DNA of 64,000 nucleotides. It comes from Streptomyces sp. C10-9-1. Its GTDB lineage: Bacteria; Actinomycetota; Actinomycetes; Streptomycetales; Streptomycetaceae. The stretch is from assembly GCF_024497955.1 (NCBI RefSeq), contig NZ_JANHKP010000011.1, positions 1 to 64,000 on the forward strand, in the 5' to 3' direction. The notes beneath the pieces were generated by a model, which worked only from the letters and a program-made list of their open reading frames with translations, was not told where the DNA came from and did no database searches. Made by a program: the position numbers and the translations under genes. Of this stretch, positions 36,874 through 45,737 are shown in pieces; the first letter of the stretch is position 1, and the number at the start of each line of letters is the position of its first letter.

Positions 36874-38043
36874 TCAGCGGAGCAGCAGCAGGACGGTGAC
36901 CGAGGCCAGCCCACCGGCCGCGAGCAGCACCAGGGCGGTGGCCGCGGCGGCGTAGCCGGCGTACAGCCGCCGTGCGCGCGGGGAGTAGGCGGCGACGGCC
37001 TGGCGCCCCCTGCGCCGCAGGGACAGGTAGGTCCGGGTCTCCGGGGCGAGGTGGGCGGCGCCCGCGGCGTGGCCGAGCATCCGGTAGCCGTCCAGGGGAG
37101 GCAGCGGCACCAGGTTGCTCAGGGCCTGCACGACGCCGATCCACAGTGCTCCGGCGAGTACCGGGCGGGCGGCGCCGTCCGGGGCGAGCAGGGCCCACCA
37201 CACGGCGAGGGGCAGCAGGAGCAGCAGGTTGACGTAGGCCCCGGCCGCGGCGACCACCAGCTTCGCCCGCAGACCCGGCAGGAACAGGTAGTCGTCGACC
37301 CGGCAGTACATGATCACGGCGGGGAAGCGCCAGCGCACCCCGATCTCGGAGACCGTCCCGCCGTAGTGCCGGGCGGCCACCCCGTGGGCGAGTTCGTGGA
37401 GGCCGATGCTGCACCACAGGAAGAGCGCGAACAGCAGCAGGGCCCAGGGCCGGGAGACCAGCTCCGGCACGCCGTCCAGCAGCCCGGAGGGGTCGGCGAG
37501 TACGGCGGCGGACATCACCGCGACGGCCGCGGCCAGCGGCAGCTGGACCCACGGGCGCAGCAGCGGGCGCAGCGTCCGGTGCAGGCGGCCCGTGGTCGCG
37601 TGCGCGTCGGCGACGGTCCTCCTGCTGCCCTTGAGGAAGGTGCCGGTGCGGGCGGGCGGCGGCTTCGGCGGCTCCGGGTCGGGGGAGCCGTCCAGCAGCC
37701 CGCGGCTGCCCAGCAGGCCCAGCAGCCGCGTCCACTGCTCCTCGGGGAGCCGCAGGCGGAAGCGCTCCGCGTACGCGGCGACGACGTCGTCGAGGGTCCG
37801 GGTGCCGTCGAGGCGGCTGATGACGAAGTGCTCCTTCGGCCCGACCTCGAAGGCGGCCCCGCTGACCGGGTGGCGGATGAGGTGGACGGTGCGCGGACCG
37901 CGCAGCAGAGGCGGGCCGATCCGCACACCGGCGCGCAGGGCGGGGCGGTAGGCGCGGGCGGCGCCGGACAGCCCGGCCGCGGCCCGTCCCGGGGGCCGGC
38001 CCCCGGACGCTGCCCCCGGGTGGGGGGCTCCTGCCGCGCTCAC
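36874..38043 (-). CDS. PqqD-like (RRE) domain fused to an M50 site-2-type membrane metalloprotease
   Basis: 389 aa. Residues ~50-117 look like a PqqD/RiPP-recognition winged helix (HLIRHPVSGAAFEVGPKEHF ... LDDVVAAYAERFRL ... WTRLLGLLGSRGLL). From ~165 there are several membrane helices with the zinc site HELAH (216-220) and the second M50 motif NLVPLPPLDG (310-319). A leader-binding domain on a membrane protease, placed in the operon next to the exporter, makes it the best candidate for the leader peptidase (inference). GTG start overlaps the LanB-C gene stop. Confidence 0.8.
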   Translation of the reverse strand: MSAAGAPHPGAASGGRPPGRAAAGLSGAARAYRPALRAGVRIGPPLLRGPRTVHLIRHPVSGAAFEVGPKEHFVISRLDGTRTLDDVVAAYAERFRLRLPEEQWTRLLGLLGSRGLLDGSPDPEPPKPPPARTGTFLKGSRRTVADAHATTGRLHRTLRPLLRPWVQLPLAAAVAVMSAAVLADPSGLLDGVPELVSRPWALLLFALFLWCSIGLHELAHGVAARHYGGTVSEIGVRWRFPAVIMYCRVDDYLFLPGLRAKLVVAAAGAYVNLLLLLPLAVWWALLAPDGAARPVLAGALWIGVVQALSNLVPLPPLDGYRMLGHAAGAAHLAPETRTYLSLRRRGRQAVAAYSPRARRLYAGYAAAATALVLLAAGGLASVTVLLLLR

Positions 38044-39173
38044 GGGGCGTCCTGCCGTCCGCCCGCCGTCTCGCGCAGCACCCTTCCCAGCATGAAGGCC
38101 AGGTAGGCCTCGTCCCGGATCGTCACATGCAGCCGATTGTTGGTCATGTGCATGTACGGCGACAGCAGTCGGGGGAGGACCGCGGGCACATGGGTCGCGG
38201 TCACCAGGGGTGCCGCGTCCCGCTCCTCGGGGCGCTCCTGGCCGGTGTCCTCCCGGGGCGGCCCGTCCCAGGCGGGGAAGGCGAGCGCGCCGCGCTCGGT
38301 CAACCCGACCACCCGGTCCCTCAGTTCGAGGCAGTGCTCCGCCCAGCCGCGGAGGAAGGGCGGCAGCCGTGCCGGCTCGCCGTCGGCCAGGGCCCGCCGG
38401 ATCCGGGTGAAGCGGGCCCCCAGGTCGGGCGCCATGCGCGCGTAGGCGCGCTCGTACTCGGTCGAGCCGATGAAGCCGGTGCCGGGGAACAGCCGGTGCC
38501 AGAAGGCGTAGTAGGAGTCGAGGTAGTCGGCGAGCCGCCGCTCCTCGGGCAGGAAGCAGGCCGCCATCACCATCATCAGCTGGGCCGAGGTCCCGAGCAG
38601 CACCGTCCGCAGATGGAGGTTCATGCTCCGGTACGCCTCCAGGACCAGGTCGCTGGAGTGGCGGAAGTGCCACTCGGCCAGCTCCACCCCCGCGGGCCCC
38701 CCGTACTTGGCGTACTCGGGGGCGTAGGGCTCGTAGGAGAAGGAGTTGTTGGGCCGGAGGTTCATCCGGCCGTCCTCGCCCATGTAGCGGGCCCGGTCCT
38801 CGCCGGGGAACTCGATGTCGAACAGCGCGTTGTAGAAGTCCTTCAGGAAGCCCGAGTCCACCTCGTACAGGGCGGGGCGGGTCTTCAGGAAGTCCGTGAC
38901 GGCCTCCTCGGCGCGCCGCCGGACCTCGGCCTCCGCCGCGGGCCCGCTGGGGCGCAGGCGCAGCCTGACGTGCGGGCCCTCCAGCCAGTAGGTGATGAAG
39001 AAGTAGCCGGACAGCAGGCCGTCCTCGGTGAGCCGGTCCACCAGCGGGCGGACGCAGCGGACCAGCAGCGGCTGGGGGTTGGCGGCGTAGTAGACGTGCA
39101 GGGCCAGCCAGGGCGAGGGCCCGTCGCCCTCGGGCGCGGGCCGGAACGCCGCGGGCTCGGTCAGTTCGGGCAT
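38040..39173 (-). CDS. LanB C-terminal / TIGR03891-type protein (glutamate elimination or cycloaddition)
   Basis: 377 aa. Begins PWLALHVYYAANPQPLLVRC and has the FFITYWLEGPHVRLRLRPS segment and the C-terminal SPYMHMTNNRLHV motif of LanB elimination domains and thiopeptide pyridine synthases (HMxxNRL). In split systems such as GodG/TbtC it eliminates glutamate from glutamylated Ser/Thr to give dehydroamino acids. The same fold also performs the [4+2] cyclisation of thiopeptides; sequence alone cannot separate the two here. Start overlaps the LanB stop by 13 nt. Confidence 0.82.
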   Translation of the reverse strand: MPELTEPAAFRPAPEGDGPSPWLALHVYYAANPQPLLVRCVRPLVDRLTEDGLLSGYFFITYWLEGPHVRLRLRPSGPAAEAEVRRRAEEAVTDFLKTRPALYEVDSGFLKDFYNALFDIEFPGEDRARYMGEDGRMNLRPNNSFSYEPYAPEYAKYGGPAGVELAEWHFRHSSDLVLEAYRSMNLHLRTVLLGTSAQLMMVMAACFLPEERRLADYLDSYYAFWHRLFPGTGFIGSTEYERAYARMAPDLGARFTRIRRALADGEPARLPPFLRGWAEHCLELRDRVVGLTERGALAFPAWDGPPREDTGQERPEERDAAPLVTATHVPAVLPRLLSPYMHMTNNRLHVTIRDEAYLAFMLGRVLRETAGGRQDAP

Positions 39174-41986
39174 GACGGTGCGACCTCCGGAGGGGACGGC
39201 GGCAGAGGGCGGGTGGTGAAGGTCTCGACGGCGAGTTCGGCGACGTGCCGGCCGTGCCGGGAGACGAGGTGGAGCCCGTCCTCGGCGGGGAGCATCTCCC
39301 GGAAGACGACCCGGGTGCCCGGGGTCCGCTCCACCTGGGCGTCGAGGGCGGTCAGGGACAGGGGGCTGTCGAAGTCCACGTAGACGGGCTTGGCCCCCGC
39401 GGGCCCCCCGCCCGCGGACGAGGCCGTGGCGAAGCACCGGTCGGGCAGCCGGTGGGCGCGCTGCCAGCGCCGCCACGCCAGGTAGCCCTCCTCCTCCCGG
39501 GCGTCGCTCCGCCGGGCGGGAAGCGACTGCGCCTCGGCGGTCCAGCTGCGCCGGGACACCACCACGTCCCCGTGCCGGACCCGGGGCCTGCGGGTGACCC
39601 CGCCGACGGGTTCGCCCTCGGGGACCCCGGCCCACACGTCGAAGGGGGCCATGGTGCTGGGGGAGAGCAGCAGCAGGGTGCGCGGGATCTCGGGGAGGGC
39701 GACGGGCACGAGGTAGCCCAGGTAGACCGGGACGACCTCGCGTCCGAGGCGTCGCGAGCGCAGGACCAGGCGCCCGGCGGCCGGATCGTGCTCGACGTAG
39801 AGGTCGTCGAGGTGGATCCGGGCCTCCTCGGGGCCGGATGCCGTCTCCCCGGGGCAGACGATCCGGTGGTCGGTCAGGCGGCCGTGCAGGTTGAGGTTGC
39901 TGCTGACGGGCCCTCCGGTGACCTCGGCGAAGACCGCGCCGTCCGGTTGCCGGGCGGCCGCCTCGGCGCGCAGGGCGCCGGAGAACGGGCCGTCCGCCCC
40001 GTCCGCGGCGGCCTCCGCGCCCGCGGCGTCGAAGAGGTGGGTGAACCGGCTGAAGGGGAAGGCCAGTCCGCCGTAGGACTTGTTGAGGACGATCCGGTTC
40101 GGGCCCCCGGGCGGCCGGGACAGCTGAAGGTGGTGGCACTGCGGCACGAACGGGCCCGCGAGGGTCGCGAGCCGGTCGGCCGTCCCTTCCAGCAGCGGCG
40201 CCGGGAGTTCGACCTCCTCCGCCGTGTCGGCCCCGCCGGCGCTCCACAGGGCCCGCATGCCCGCGTGGAAGTGGCGGCGCGCCCCGTCCAGGGCCCGCAT
40301 CTCGTCCTGCCCGAGCCAGTTCTCCTCGGGCCGGTAGTCGCCGTTCCCGTCGAAGGGCGCCCGCTTGGCCGTGAAGGACACGTACTGGTCGAAGAAGTCC
40401 TCGTGGAAGTCGTGCACCAGGCCGAGCAGGTCGTCGCAGCGGCCCCCGGGGCCGTACCGGGCGAGGAAGAAGCCCAGCAGGGTGATGCGCTGGGGGAGCG
40501 TCAGGTCGAACAGCGGCAGGATGCCCTCGACGGCGCGCAGGGACCGGCCCGCCTCCCCGCCCAGCACGCCCGGGCCGCAGCGCAGCTCCCCGCCCGCGGC
40601 GGCGTCCTCGTACACCAGGGTCTGCGGCAGCGCCGGCTTCTCGGCGCCCAGCTCGCGCTGGGCGCCGAGAAGCTCCTCCCGCAGGGCCGACAGCAGGGCG
40701 CGGCGTTCGCCGACCCCCGCCGCCGGGTAGCGGGCCAGGCAGTCCGCGGGGCCCTCCAGCAGGGCGGCCAGCCGCTCGGCCCAAGGCACCGACAGGGAGC
40801 GCAGGGCGTCCTGGTAGCCGCGTAGCGGGTCGGGTGAGTGGACGTCCGTCACCAGCAGCGGCACCTGCACCATGCCCAGGTCCAGCAGGGCCGAGGCGTA
40901 CCGCTCGCACGCCTCGCGCCCCGCGTCGTGCTCGGAGGCCAGCCAGTCCACCAGCTCCCCGTGCCGGACGCCCCGGTCACGGCCGCCCAGCCATTCCAGC
41001 AGGCGGTCCAGGGTGCCGCTGCGGCGCAGGAAGAACAGCCGGTCGCGGACCGCGTCGAAGGTGACGGCGGCGGTGTCGTCGCCCGCGGTCGTCACATGGC
41101 GCACGTAGCGGATCCGGTCGGCGTCGTGCACCCACCCGGGGGAGAGGACCACCGGCAGGTCCCGGCGGCGGGCGGGGTCGGCGGTGATCAGCTCGGTCAG
41201 CCGGGTCAGCGCCACCACGTTCAGCCGTACCCGGCTGACCCACTCGCCGTCGATGCGCAGGGCGGCCCCGTCGTCCTCCGGCCCGCCCTCGAAGGAGCCG
41301 AGGCCGATTCCGGTGAAGGTGCTGAAGGGGCTCGTCTTGCAGGCCGTGCGGTACACGTACGCCAGCGCGGAGCGCTCGATCTTGCGGAGCCGGTTGCCCG
41401 GCCGGTCGGCCGTGTCGCGCAGGTAGGCGTCAAGGCGTGCGTCGAGTGCGGGCGAGGCCAGCAGCAGGCCGCCGCGCAGCCGGTGGTCGGCGAGCAGCTC
41501 GCGCAGCGCACGGCGGTTCCGGCGCAGTCCGCCGGCGAGCAGCTCCGCTCCCTCGGCGCGGAGCAGCTCCAGGCGGCTCCGGTCCTCCAGCCAGCGGGCC
41601 GTGTGCCGGCCGGCCTCCGCGTCCAGCCCCGCGACCAGCGCGGCGGCGGCACCCGGGTCGGCCGGGAGGCGGTTGTTGAAGACCTGGCGGCGCAGGGCGA
41701 GCAGGGCGCGGCGCGCGGCCGCGGCGTCCGGGCCCCCGTCCGGTGCGGTGGTCGACTTGACCAGGGTGTGCAGCCGGTCGCTCAGGGCCGCTCCTGCCGC
41801 GGCCAGCCTCTCCTCCTCCGCCAGCACGGTCCCCGACCAGCGGCCCGCCTCGGGGCAGCGCAGGGCGTGGACGGACTCGACGGGCAGGCCCGCCGCGCGG
41901 AGGACGAAGCGCCTGCCGGGCTCCCAGCGGGTCCCGGCCCCTTCGGTGGCGCCCGGGGCGGTGCCGCCGGGCTCTGCGGGTGTCAT
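39161..41986 (-). CDS. Lantibiotic dehydratase N-terminal (tRNA-Glu-dependent glutamylation) protein
   Basis: 941 aa. LanB N-terminal domain with the conserved LAYVYRTACKTSPFSTFTG (about residue 208), NLNLHGRLTDHRI, and the end-of-domain KPVYVDFDSPLSL with RHVAELAVET. It has no elimination domain of its own; that is the next gene. Homologues use glutamyl-tRNA to glutamylate Ser/Thr of a RiPP precursor. ATG at 41986, preceded by GGAGG. It lies 19 bp after the SagB-type gene. Confidence 0.9.
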   Translation of the reverse strand: MTPAEPGGTAPGATEGAGTRWEPGRRFVLRAAGLPVESVHALRCPEAGRWSGTVLAEEERLAAAGAALSDRLHTLVKSTTAPDGGPDAAAARRALLALRRQVFNNRLPADPGAAAALVAGLDAEAGRHTARWLEDRSRLELLRAEGAELLAGGLRRNRRALRELLADHRLRGGLLLASPALDARLDAYLRDTADRPGNRLRKIERSALAYVYRTACKTSPFSTFTGIGLGSFEGGPEDDGAALRIDGEWVSRVRLNVVALTRLTELITADPARRRDLPVVLSPGWVHDADRIRYVRHVTTAGDDTAAVTFDAVRDRLFFLRRSGTLDRLLEWLGGRDRGVRHGELVDWLASEHDAGREACERYASALLDLGMVQVPLLVTDVHSPDPLRGYQDALRSLSVPWAERLAALLEGPADCLARYPAAGVGERRALLSALREELLGAQRELGAEKPALPQTLVYEDAAAGGELRCGPGVLGGEAGRSLRAVEGILPLFDLTLPQRITLLGFFLARYGPGGRCDDLLGLVHDFHEDFFDQYVSFTAKRAPFDGNGDYRPEENWLGQDEMRALDGARRHFHAGMRALWSAGGADTAEEVELPAPLLEGTADRLATLAGPFVPQCHHLQLSRPPGGPNRIVLNKSYGGLAFPFSRFTHLFDAAGAEAAADGADGPFSGALRAEAAARQPDGAVFAEVTGGPVSSNLNLHGRLTDHRIVCPGETASGPEEARIHLDDLYVEHDPAAGRLVLRSRRLGREVVPVYLGYLVPVALPEIPRTLLLLSPSTMAPFDVWAGVPEGEPVGGVTRRPRVRHGDVVVSRRSWTAEAQSLPARRSDAREEEGYLAWRRWQRAHRLPDRCFATASSAGGGPAGAKPVYVDFDSPLSLTALDAQVERTPGTRVVFREMLPAEDGLHLVSRHGRHVAELAVETFTTRPLPPSPPEVAPSCPN

Positions 41987-42005
41987 GGGGAAACCTCCGG
42001 TGCCG

Positions 42006-43652
42006 TCAGGCGATCTCGTAGCGGAAGTCGGCGGACCCGGGCCGCTCGTGGCCGAGCGCCATGATCAGCAGCGGGGCCTCGTCGCCGCCGTCGAGGCCGA
42101 GCCGCTCGGCGAACGACACGTTGTCGAAGCCCAGGGCCACCCCGGCGCCCAGCCCCAGGGCGGCGGCCGCCGTGTAGAAGGTCTGGGCGACCGCCCCGGC
42201 CGTGCCGACGGCGAGCCGGTAGCCGCGCCCGCCGAGGGCGTCGAGGACGGCCGTGGTCCGCACGGTGGGGACCAGGACCGCTCCGGCCTGCTCCAGGTTG
42301 TAGTTGGACAGGAAGTAGTTCCGCTGGAGGAACGAGCCCTGCGGGCCCGCGGCGAGCAGGCGCAGCTCACCGGCCTCGGGGTCGTAGGCGTACGCACCCG
42401 GAGCCAACCCCTCCACATGGTCGGCGAGGACGTACAGCGCGGCCGGGCGGACCGCGCCGGAGGGGTCGGTGTCACCGGCCAGCCGGGTCCCGGCGCAGGC
42501 GGCCAGTACCGCCGACAGGTCGCCGCGCCCGAGCGGGCGCCTGGCGTCGAACCTGCCGAAGCTGGAGCGCCGCAGCCTGAGGGCCCGGCGGACACCGGTG
42601 TCCGGGAAGCGCGGGGCCGGCAGGGGGACCCGCTCGCCGCCGCCCGGTACGGGCCTGGCCGCGGCGGCGGCCAGGGCGCCGGGGGCGGGGCGGCGGTCCG
42701 CGCCCTCCAGCGTCGCCCCGTGCATCGCCTCCAGGGCCGCGAAGTCCAGCAGACGGCGCGAGCGTTCGCGGTCCCGGTGGCGGACGGCGGGCCGGTGGTC
42801 CGGGGCCGCCCGGCCGGGTGCGGGCGTGCGGGGCGCGGGTGTGCCGGGCGCGGGGCCGTCCCAGTGCAGCGGGACGACGGCGAAGACGGCCTCCTCGCCG
42901 TCCGGCGCGCCGAGCAGCCGGCCGAGCCGCGGCTCGTCGAACCACAGCACCGGCGCGAGCCGCAGCCCCCGGGCGGCGGCCCAGATCCGCCAGGTCTGCA
43001 CCAGGGTGCCGAGGTCCGTGCAGACCACGTGGAAGGAGAAGCTGTTGTACTTGAAGGAGTTCTGCCAGTACTTGACGCTCAGCACCAGGTACTGGTCCGT
43101 CGCCAGGGCCTCGGCGGGCGCGTCGGGGCCGAGCGCCTCGCGGACCTGGTCCGTCACGTCCCCGGCCAGCAGCCGCTGCAGGGCGTGGCGGTGCACGTCG
43201 TAGTAGTGGAGTCCGGGGGTCAGCGGCCCGGAGGGGCCGCTGGCCCAGTGGATGCCCACCGGGTACAGGCCCCCGCCGCCCGCCGTGCCGCGCGACCAGT
43301 TCGCGTGCGTGTAGAACGGCAGCCCCGGCAGGTCGGTGTTGGCCTGGATGCCCAGTCGGCGGCCCGTCAGCCCGTAGGAGTCCTTCAGCATCGCCGCCAG
43401 CAGGGGCAGGTTGAATCCGCGCACGGTGCCGGTGCCGGGGTGCGCGGCGTCCGGGGCCGCGTCCGGCAGCAGTCCCGGCGCGACGGGCACGTCCGGGAGG
43501 TCCGCGGTGCCGGGCAGGGCGAAGGCCTCGGCGTGCGGGTAGTACTTGCCCTTGCGCGGGCCGTCGGCCCAGTCCACCACGTGGTCGGTGGGCTCCATCG
43601 GGACGCGGCCGCGGTGCAGGACGGCGTGCGCGTACTCATGGGCGTACCCCAC
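42006..43652 (-). CDS. SagB-type FMN-dependent azoline dehydrogenase
   Basis: 548 aa, two nitroreductase-like halves: first YAHEYAHAVLHRGRVP through WSRGTAGGGGLYPVGIHW, second RRALRLRRSSFGRFDARRPL through YRLAVGTAGAVAQTFYTAAA and LGLGAGVALGFDN. SagB-type enzymes use FMN to oxidise azolines to thiazoles and (methyl)oxazoles, acting after the cyclodehydratase. GTG start with GGGGGAG upstream. A 108-bp gap separates it from YcaO 1. Confidence 0.88.
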   Translation of the reverse strand: MGYAHEYAHAVLHRGRVPMEPTDHVVDWADGPRKGKYYPHAEAFALPGTADLPDVPVAPGLLPDAAPDAAHPGTGTVRGFNLPLLAAMLKDSYGLTGRRLGIQANTDLPGLPFYTHANWSRGTAGGGGLYPVGIHWASGPSGPLTPGLHYYDVHRHALQRLLAGDVTDQVREALGPDAPAEALATDQYLVLSVKYWQNSFKYNSFSFHVVCTDLGTLVQTWRIWAAARGLRLAPVLWFDEPRLGRLLGAPDGEEAVFAVVPLHWDGPAPGTPAPRTPAPGRAAPDHRPAVRHRDRERSRRLLDFAALEAMHGATLEGADRRPAPGALAAAAARPVPGGGERVPLPAPRFPDTGVRRALRLRRSSFGRFDARRPLGRGDLSAVLAACAGTRLAGDTDPSGAVRPAALYVLADHVEGLAPGAYAYDPEAGELRLLAAGPQGSFLQRNYFLSNYNLEQAGAVLVPTVRTTAVLDALGGRGYRLAVGTAGAVAQTFYTAAAALGLGAGVALGFDNVSFAERLGLDGGDEAPLLIMALGHERPGSADFRYEIA

Positions 43653-43760
43653 GGGCTCCCCCTCTCTCGGGTCGTCTCTCCGGCCGTCCGGCCGGTCTTC
43701 CTCGGGTCGGTGGCGCGCCCGGCGCGTGGCCGGACGCGCGGTGGCCGCGCGGGCCGCGGG

Positions 43761-45737
43761 TCACGGGAACGGGTGCGGGCCGGGGTTCAGGTCGCCCTCG
43801 GCGAGGTCGTCCGGCCGCAGGCCCGCCTCGCGCAGCGCCGTGCGCATCCGCGGCATGTGCCGGGCCCGCTGCCGGGTCCAGCCGAAGTCCAGCGGCAGCA
43901 GCCCGGGCACCAGCACCTTCACCGTGTGCAGTCCGAGCGCCCGTTGCTCGGGGGCGGTCTGGTCGACGACGACCACGTCGAACCCGGCGGCGGTCACGGC
44001 CTCCACCGCGGCGCGCAGGTCCTCCCGCACGTCCGGGCCGGAGCCGTCGGCGTGCGACCAGCGCAGGTCGCCCACGCCCAGCGGCTCGGGCGGCGAAGGG
44101 CGGCGCAGCAGGAAGTCGGCGTGGCGGCCCATCTCCGGCACCGCGTAGACCAGCGGGTGGTCGTGCAGGCTGGTGATCCTGCCGAAGTCCTCCGCCATGG
44201 CCCGGTACCCGGCCTCGCCGCGCCGGAAGCGCTGGAGCAGCTGCACCGAGTCGGTGGCGATCTCGCACAGGGCGGCGGCCAGCGCCGCCTCCGGGTCGAG
44301 CGAGGCGCCCGCCCCGAAGCACATCCGGCCGGGGCCGCCGTCGTGGCGCTCGGCGACCGCGGTGACCACGGGCACGGGGAAGGTGATCCGGGTGTCGAAG
44401 AACCGGGCCCGGTACCCGTACAGGGCCAGCCGCTCGACCATGACCCGGGTCCGCGGATCGGTGCTGGTGGCCGGGTCGATCTCGGGCAGCGGCTGCATCC
44501 CGTGCCAGGCGAGCAGGAAGGCGTCCCGCTCCAGCACCTCCATCAGCCCGCCGAGCACGGCCTCCGCCATGCTCCCGCCGGACGCGCAGCCGTTGGAGCT
44601 CTCCTGGACGAACCGGTGCTCGATGCCCGGCTTGTGGTAGTAGGCGAGGACCTCGGGGACCGGCCGGGGCGCACCGTCGCGCAGGGACCAGCCCCACACC
44701 CAGGGGATCGGGCGGTCGGGGGTGAACGGCGGCACCCAGGGCTGGGACCGGTGGAACGCCTCGGTGTACAGGCCCGTCTCGCGCGGGTCGACGGCGGCCG
44801 GTCCCAGCTCGCGGAGCGAGGCCGTGAGGGTGAGGGCGCGGCCGCGGGCCCGCATCCCGGCGAACCGCTCCATGCCCTCCAGCACCCCGATCAGGGTGCT
44901 GGCGCGGTAGGACGCGGCGTGCCCGCCCCAGAAGGTCTCCCGCAGGTACTCCCCCGAGCGGCTGGAGAAGCACCCCACCGTGGCCGCCGTCGTGGGGGAG
45001 GTGACGTCGCACACCACCGAGGAGCCGACCGCCCCCCAGTGCGGGTTGGCGAAGGCGTCCACCGGCAGGCCGTACGCCTCCACCGGCCGGACCCGGGCGG
45101 TCCCCGGGCGGTGCCGGGGAGCGGGCCCGAGCTCCAGGGCGGCCGCCGCCGCGGTCATCGGCTCGGGCACGGCGCACCGGGGGCAGTCGGGCTCCGGGAC
45201 CAGGGGGTGGTGGCGGACCGTCAGATCCTCCAGGTCCACCAGCCACACGTCGGGAAACGGGTTGGCGCGCTCCCCCTTCCCGGCGCCCGGCCCGGCCCCC
45301 GGGCCGTCGCCCCGCGCCGCGCCGATCCGGGCGATCAGGGCCGCCACGGCCTGCGCGGCGAACGGCACCCGGTAGGGCCAGGCGCCCGCCTCCCGGGTGT
45401 TGCCGCGCAGTTCGACGCCCTCCCGCAGGCCGACCGAGCGCACCGCCTGCCACCGGCGCCGCAGGCAGGTGCCGCAGCCGGCGCGCCCGGGTTCCGGCCA
45501 GGGGCCGACCAGCGCCTGCCTGCCGTAGAGGTGGACGGGGAGGGCGGTGTCCGGGGCCGGCGGCTCCACGCCCTCCGGGTCCCGCGGGGCGAAGGCGTCC
45601 CGTACACCGAGCGCGGCGACGGCGACCTCCGGGAGCCCCGGCGCCGACCCGGCCAGAGCGGCGCGCAGGTCCCGGGCGAACAGGCGGCACGCCTCGTTCC
45701 GTCGGCCCCCGGCGGTCTCGTGGAGGTCAGAGGTCAT
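43761..45737 (-). CDS. YcaO cyclodehydratase 1 (TOMM/thiopeptide azoline synthase)
   Basis: 658 aa. N-terminal docking region with a four-cysteine zinc site (C88, C91, C185, C188), YcaO domain from about 215: ANPHWGAVGSSVVCDVTSPT, GVLEGMERFAG, and SNGCASGGSMAEAVLGGLME followed by VLERDAFLLAW. The C-terminus ends PGPHPFP, as required for azoline-forming YcaO proteins. ATP-dependent cyclodehydration of Cys/Ser/Thr. Its start overlaps the ThiF-protein stop by 11 nt, implying fixed stoichiometry with that partner. Confidence 0.92.
   Translation of the reverse strand: MTSDLHETAGGRRNEACRLFARDLRAALAGSAPGLPEVAVAALGVRDAFAPRDPEGVEPPAPDTALPVHLYGRQALVGPWPEPGRAGCGTCLRRRWQAVRSVGLREGVELRGNTREAGAWPYRVPFAAQAVAALIARIGAARGDGPGAGPGAGKGERANPFPDVWLVDLEDLTVRHHPLVPEPDCPRCAVPEPMTAAAAALELGPAPRHRPGTARVRPVEAYGLPVDAFANPHWGAVGSSVVCDVTSPTTAATVGCFSSRSGEYLRETFWGGHAASYRASTLIGVLEGMERFAGMRARGRALTLTASLRELGPAAVDPRETGLYTEAFHRSQPWVPPFTPDRPIPWVWGWSLRDGAPRPVPEVLAYYHKPGIEHRFVQESSNGCASGGSMAEAVLGGLMEVLERDAFLLAWHGMQPLPEIDPATSTDPRTRVMVERLALYGYRARFFDTRITFPVPVVTAVAERHDGGPGRMCFGAGASLDPEAALAAALCEIATDSVQLLQRFRRGEAGYRAMAEDFGRITSLHDHPLVYAVPEMGRHADFLLRRPSPPEPLGVGDLRWSHADGSGPDVREDLRAAVEAVTAAGFDVVVVDQTAPEQRALGLHTVKVLVPGLLPLDFGWTRQRARHMPRMRTALREAGLRPDDLAEGDLNPGPHPFP

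Noticed and set aside
38127..39383. Long + strand frames opposite the LanB genes
   Set aside because: No recognisable domain; the minus-strand frames carry LanB motifs and overlapping operon structure.
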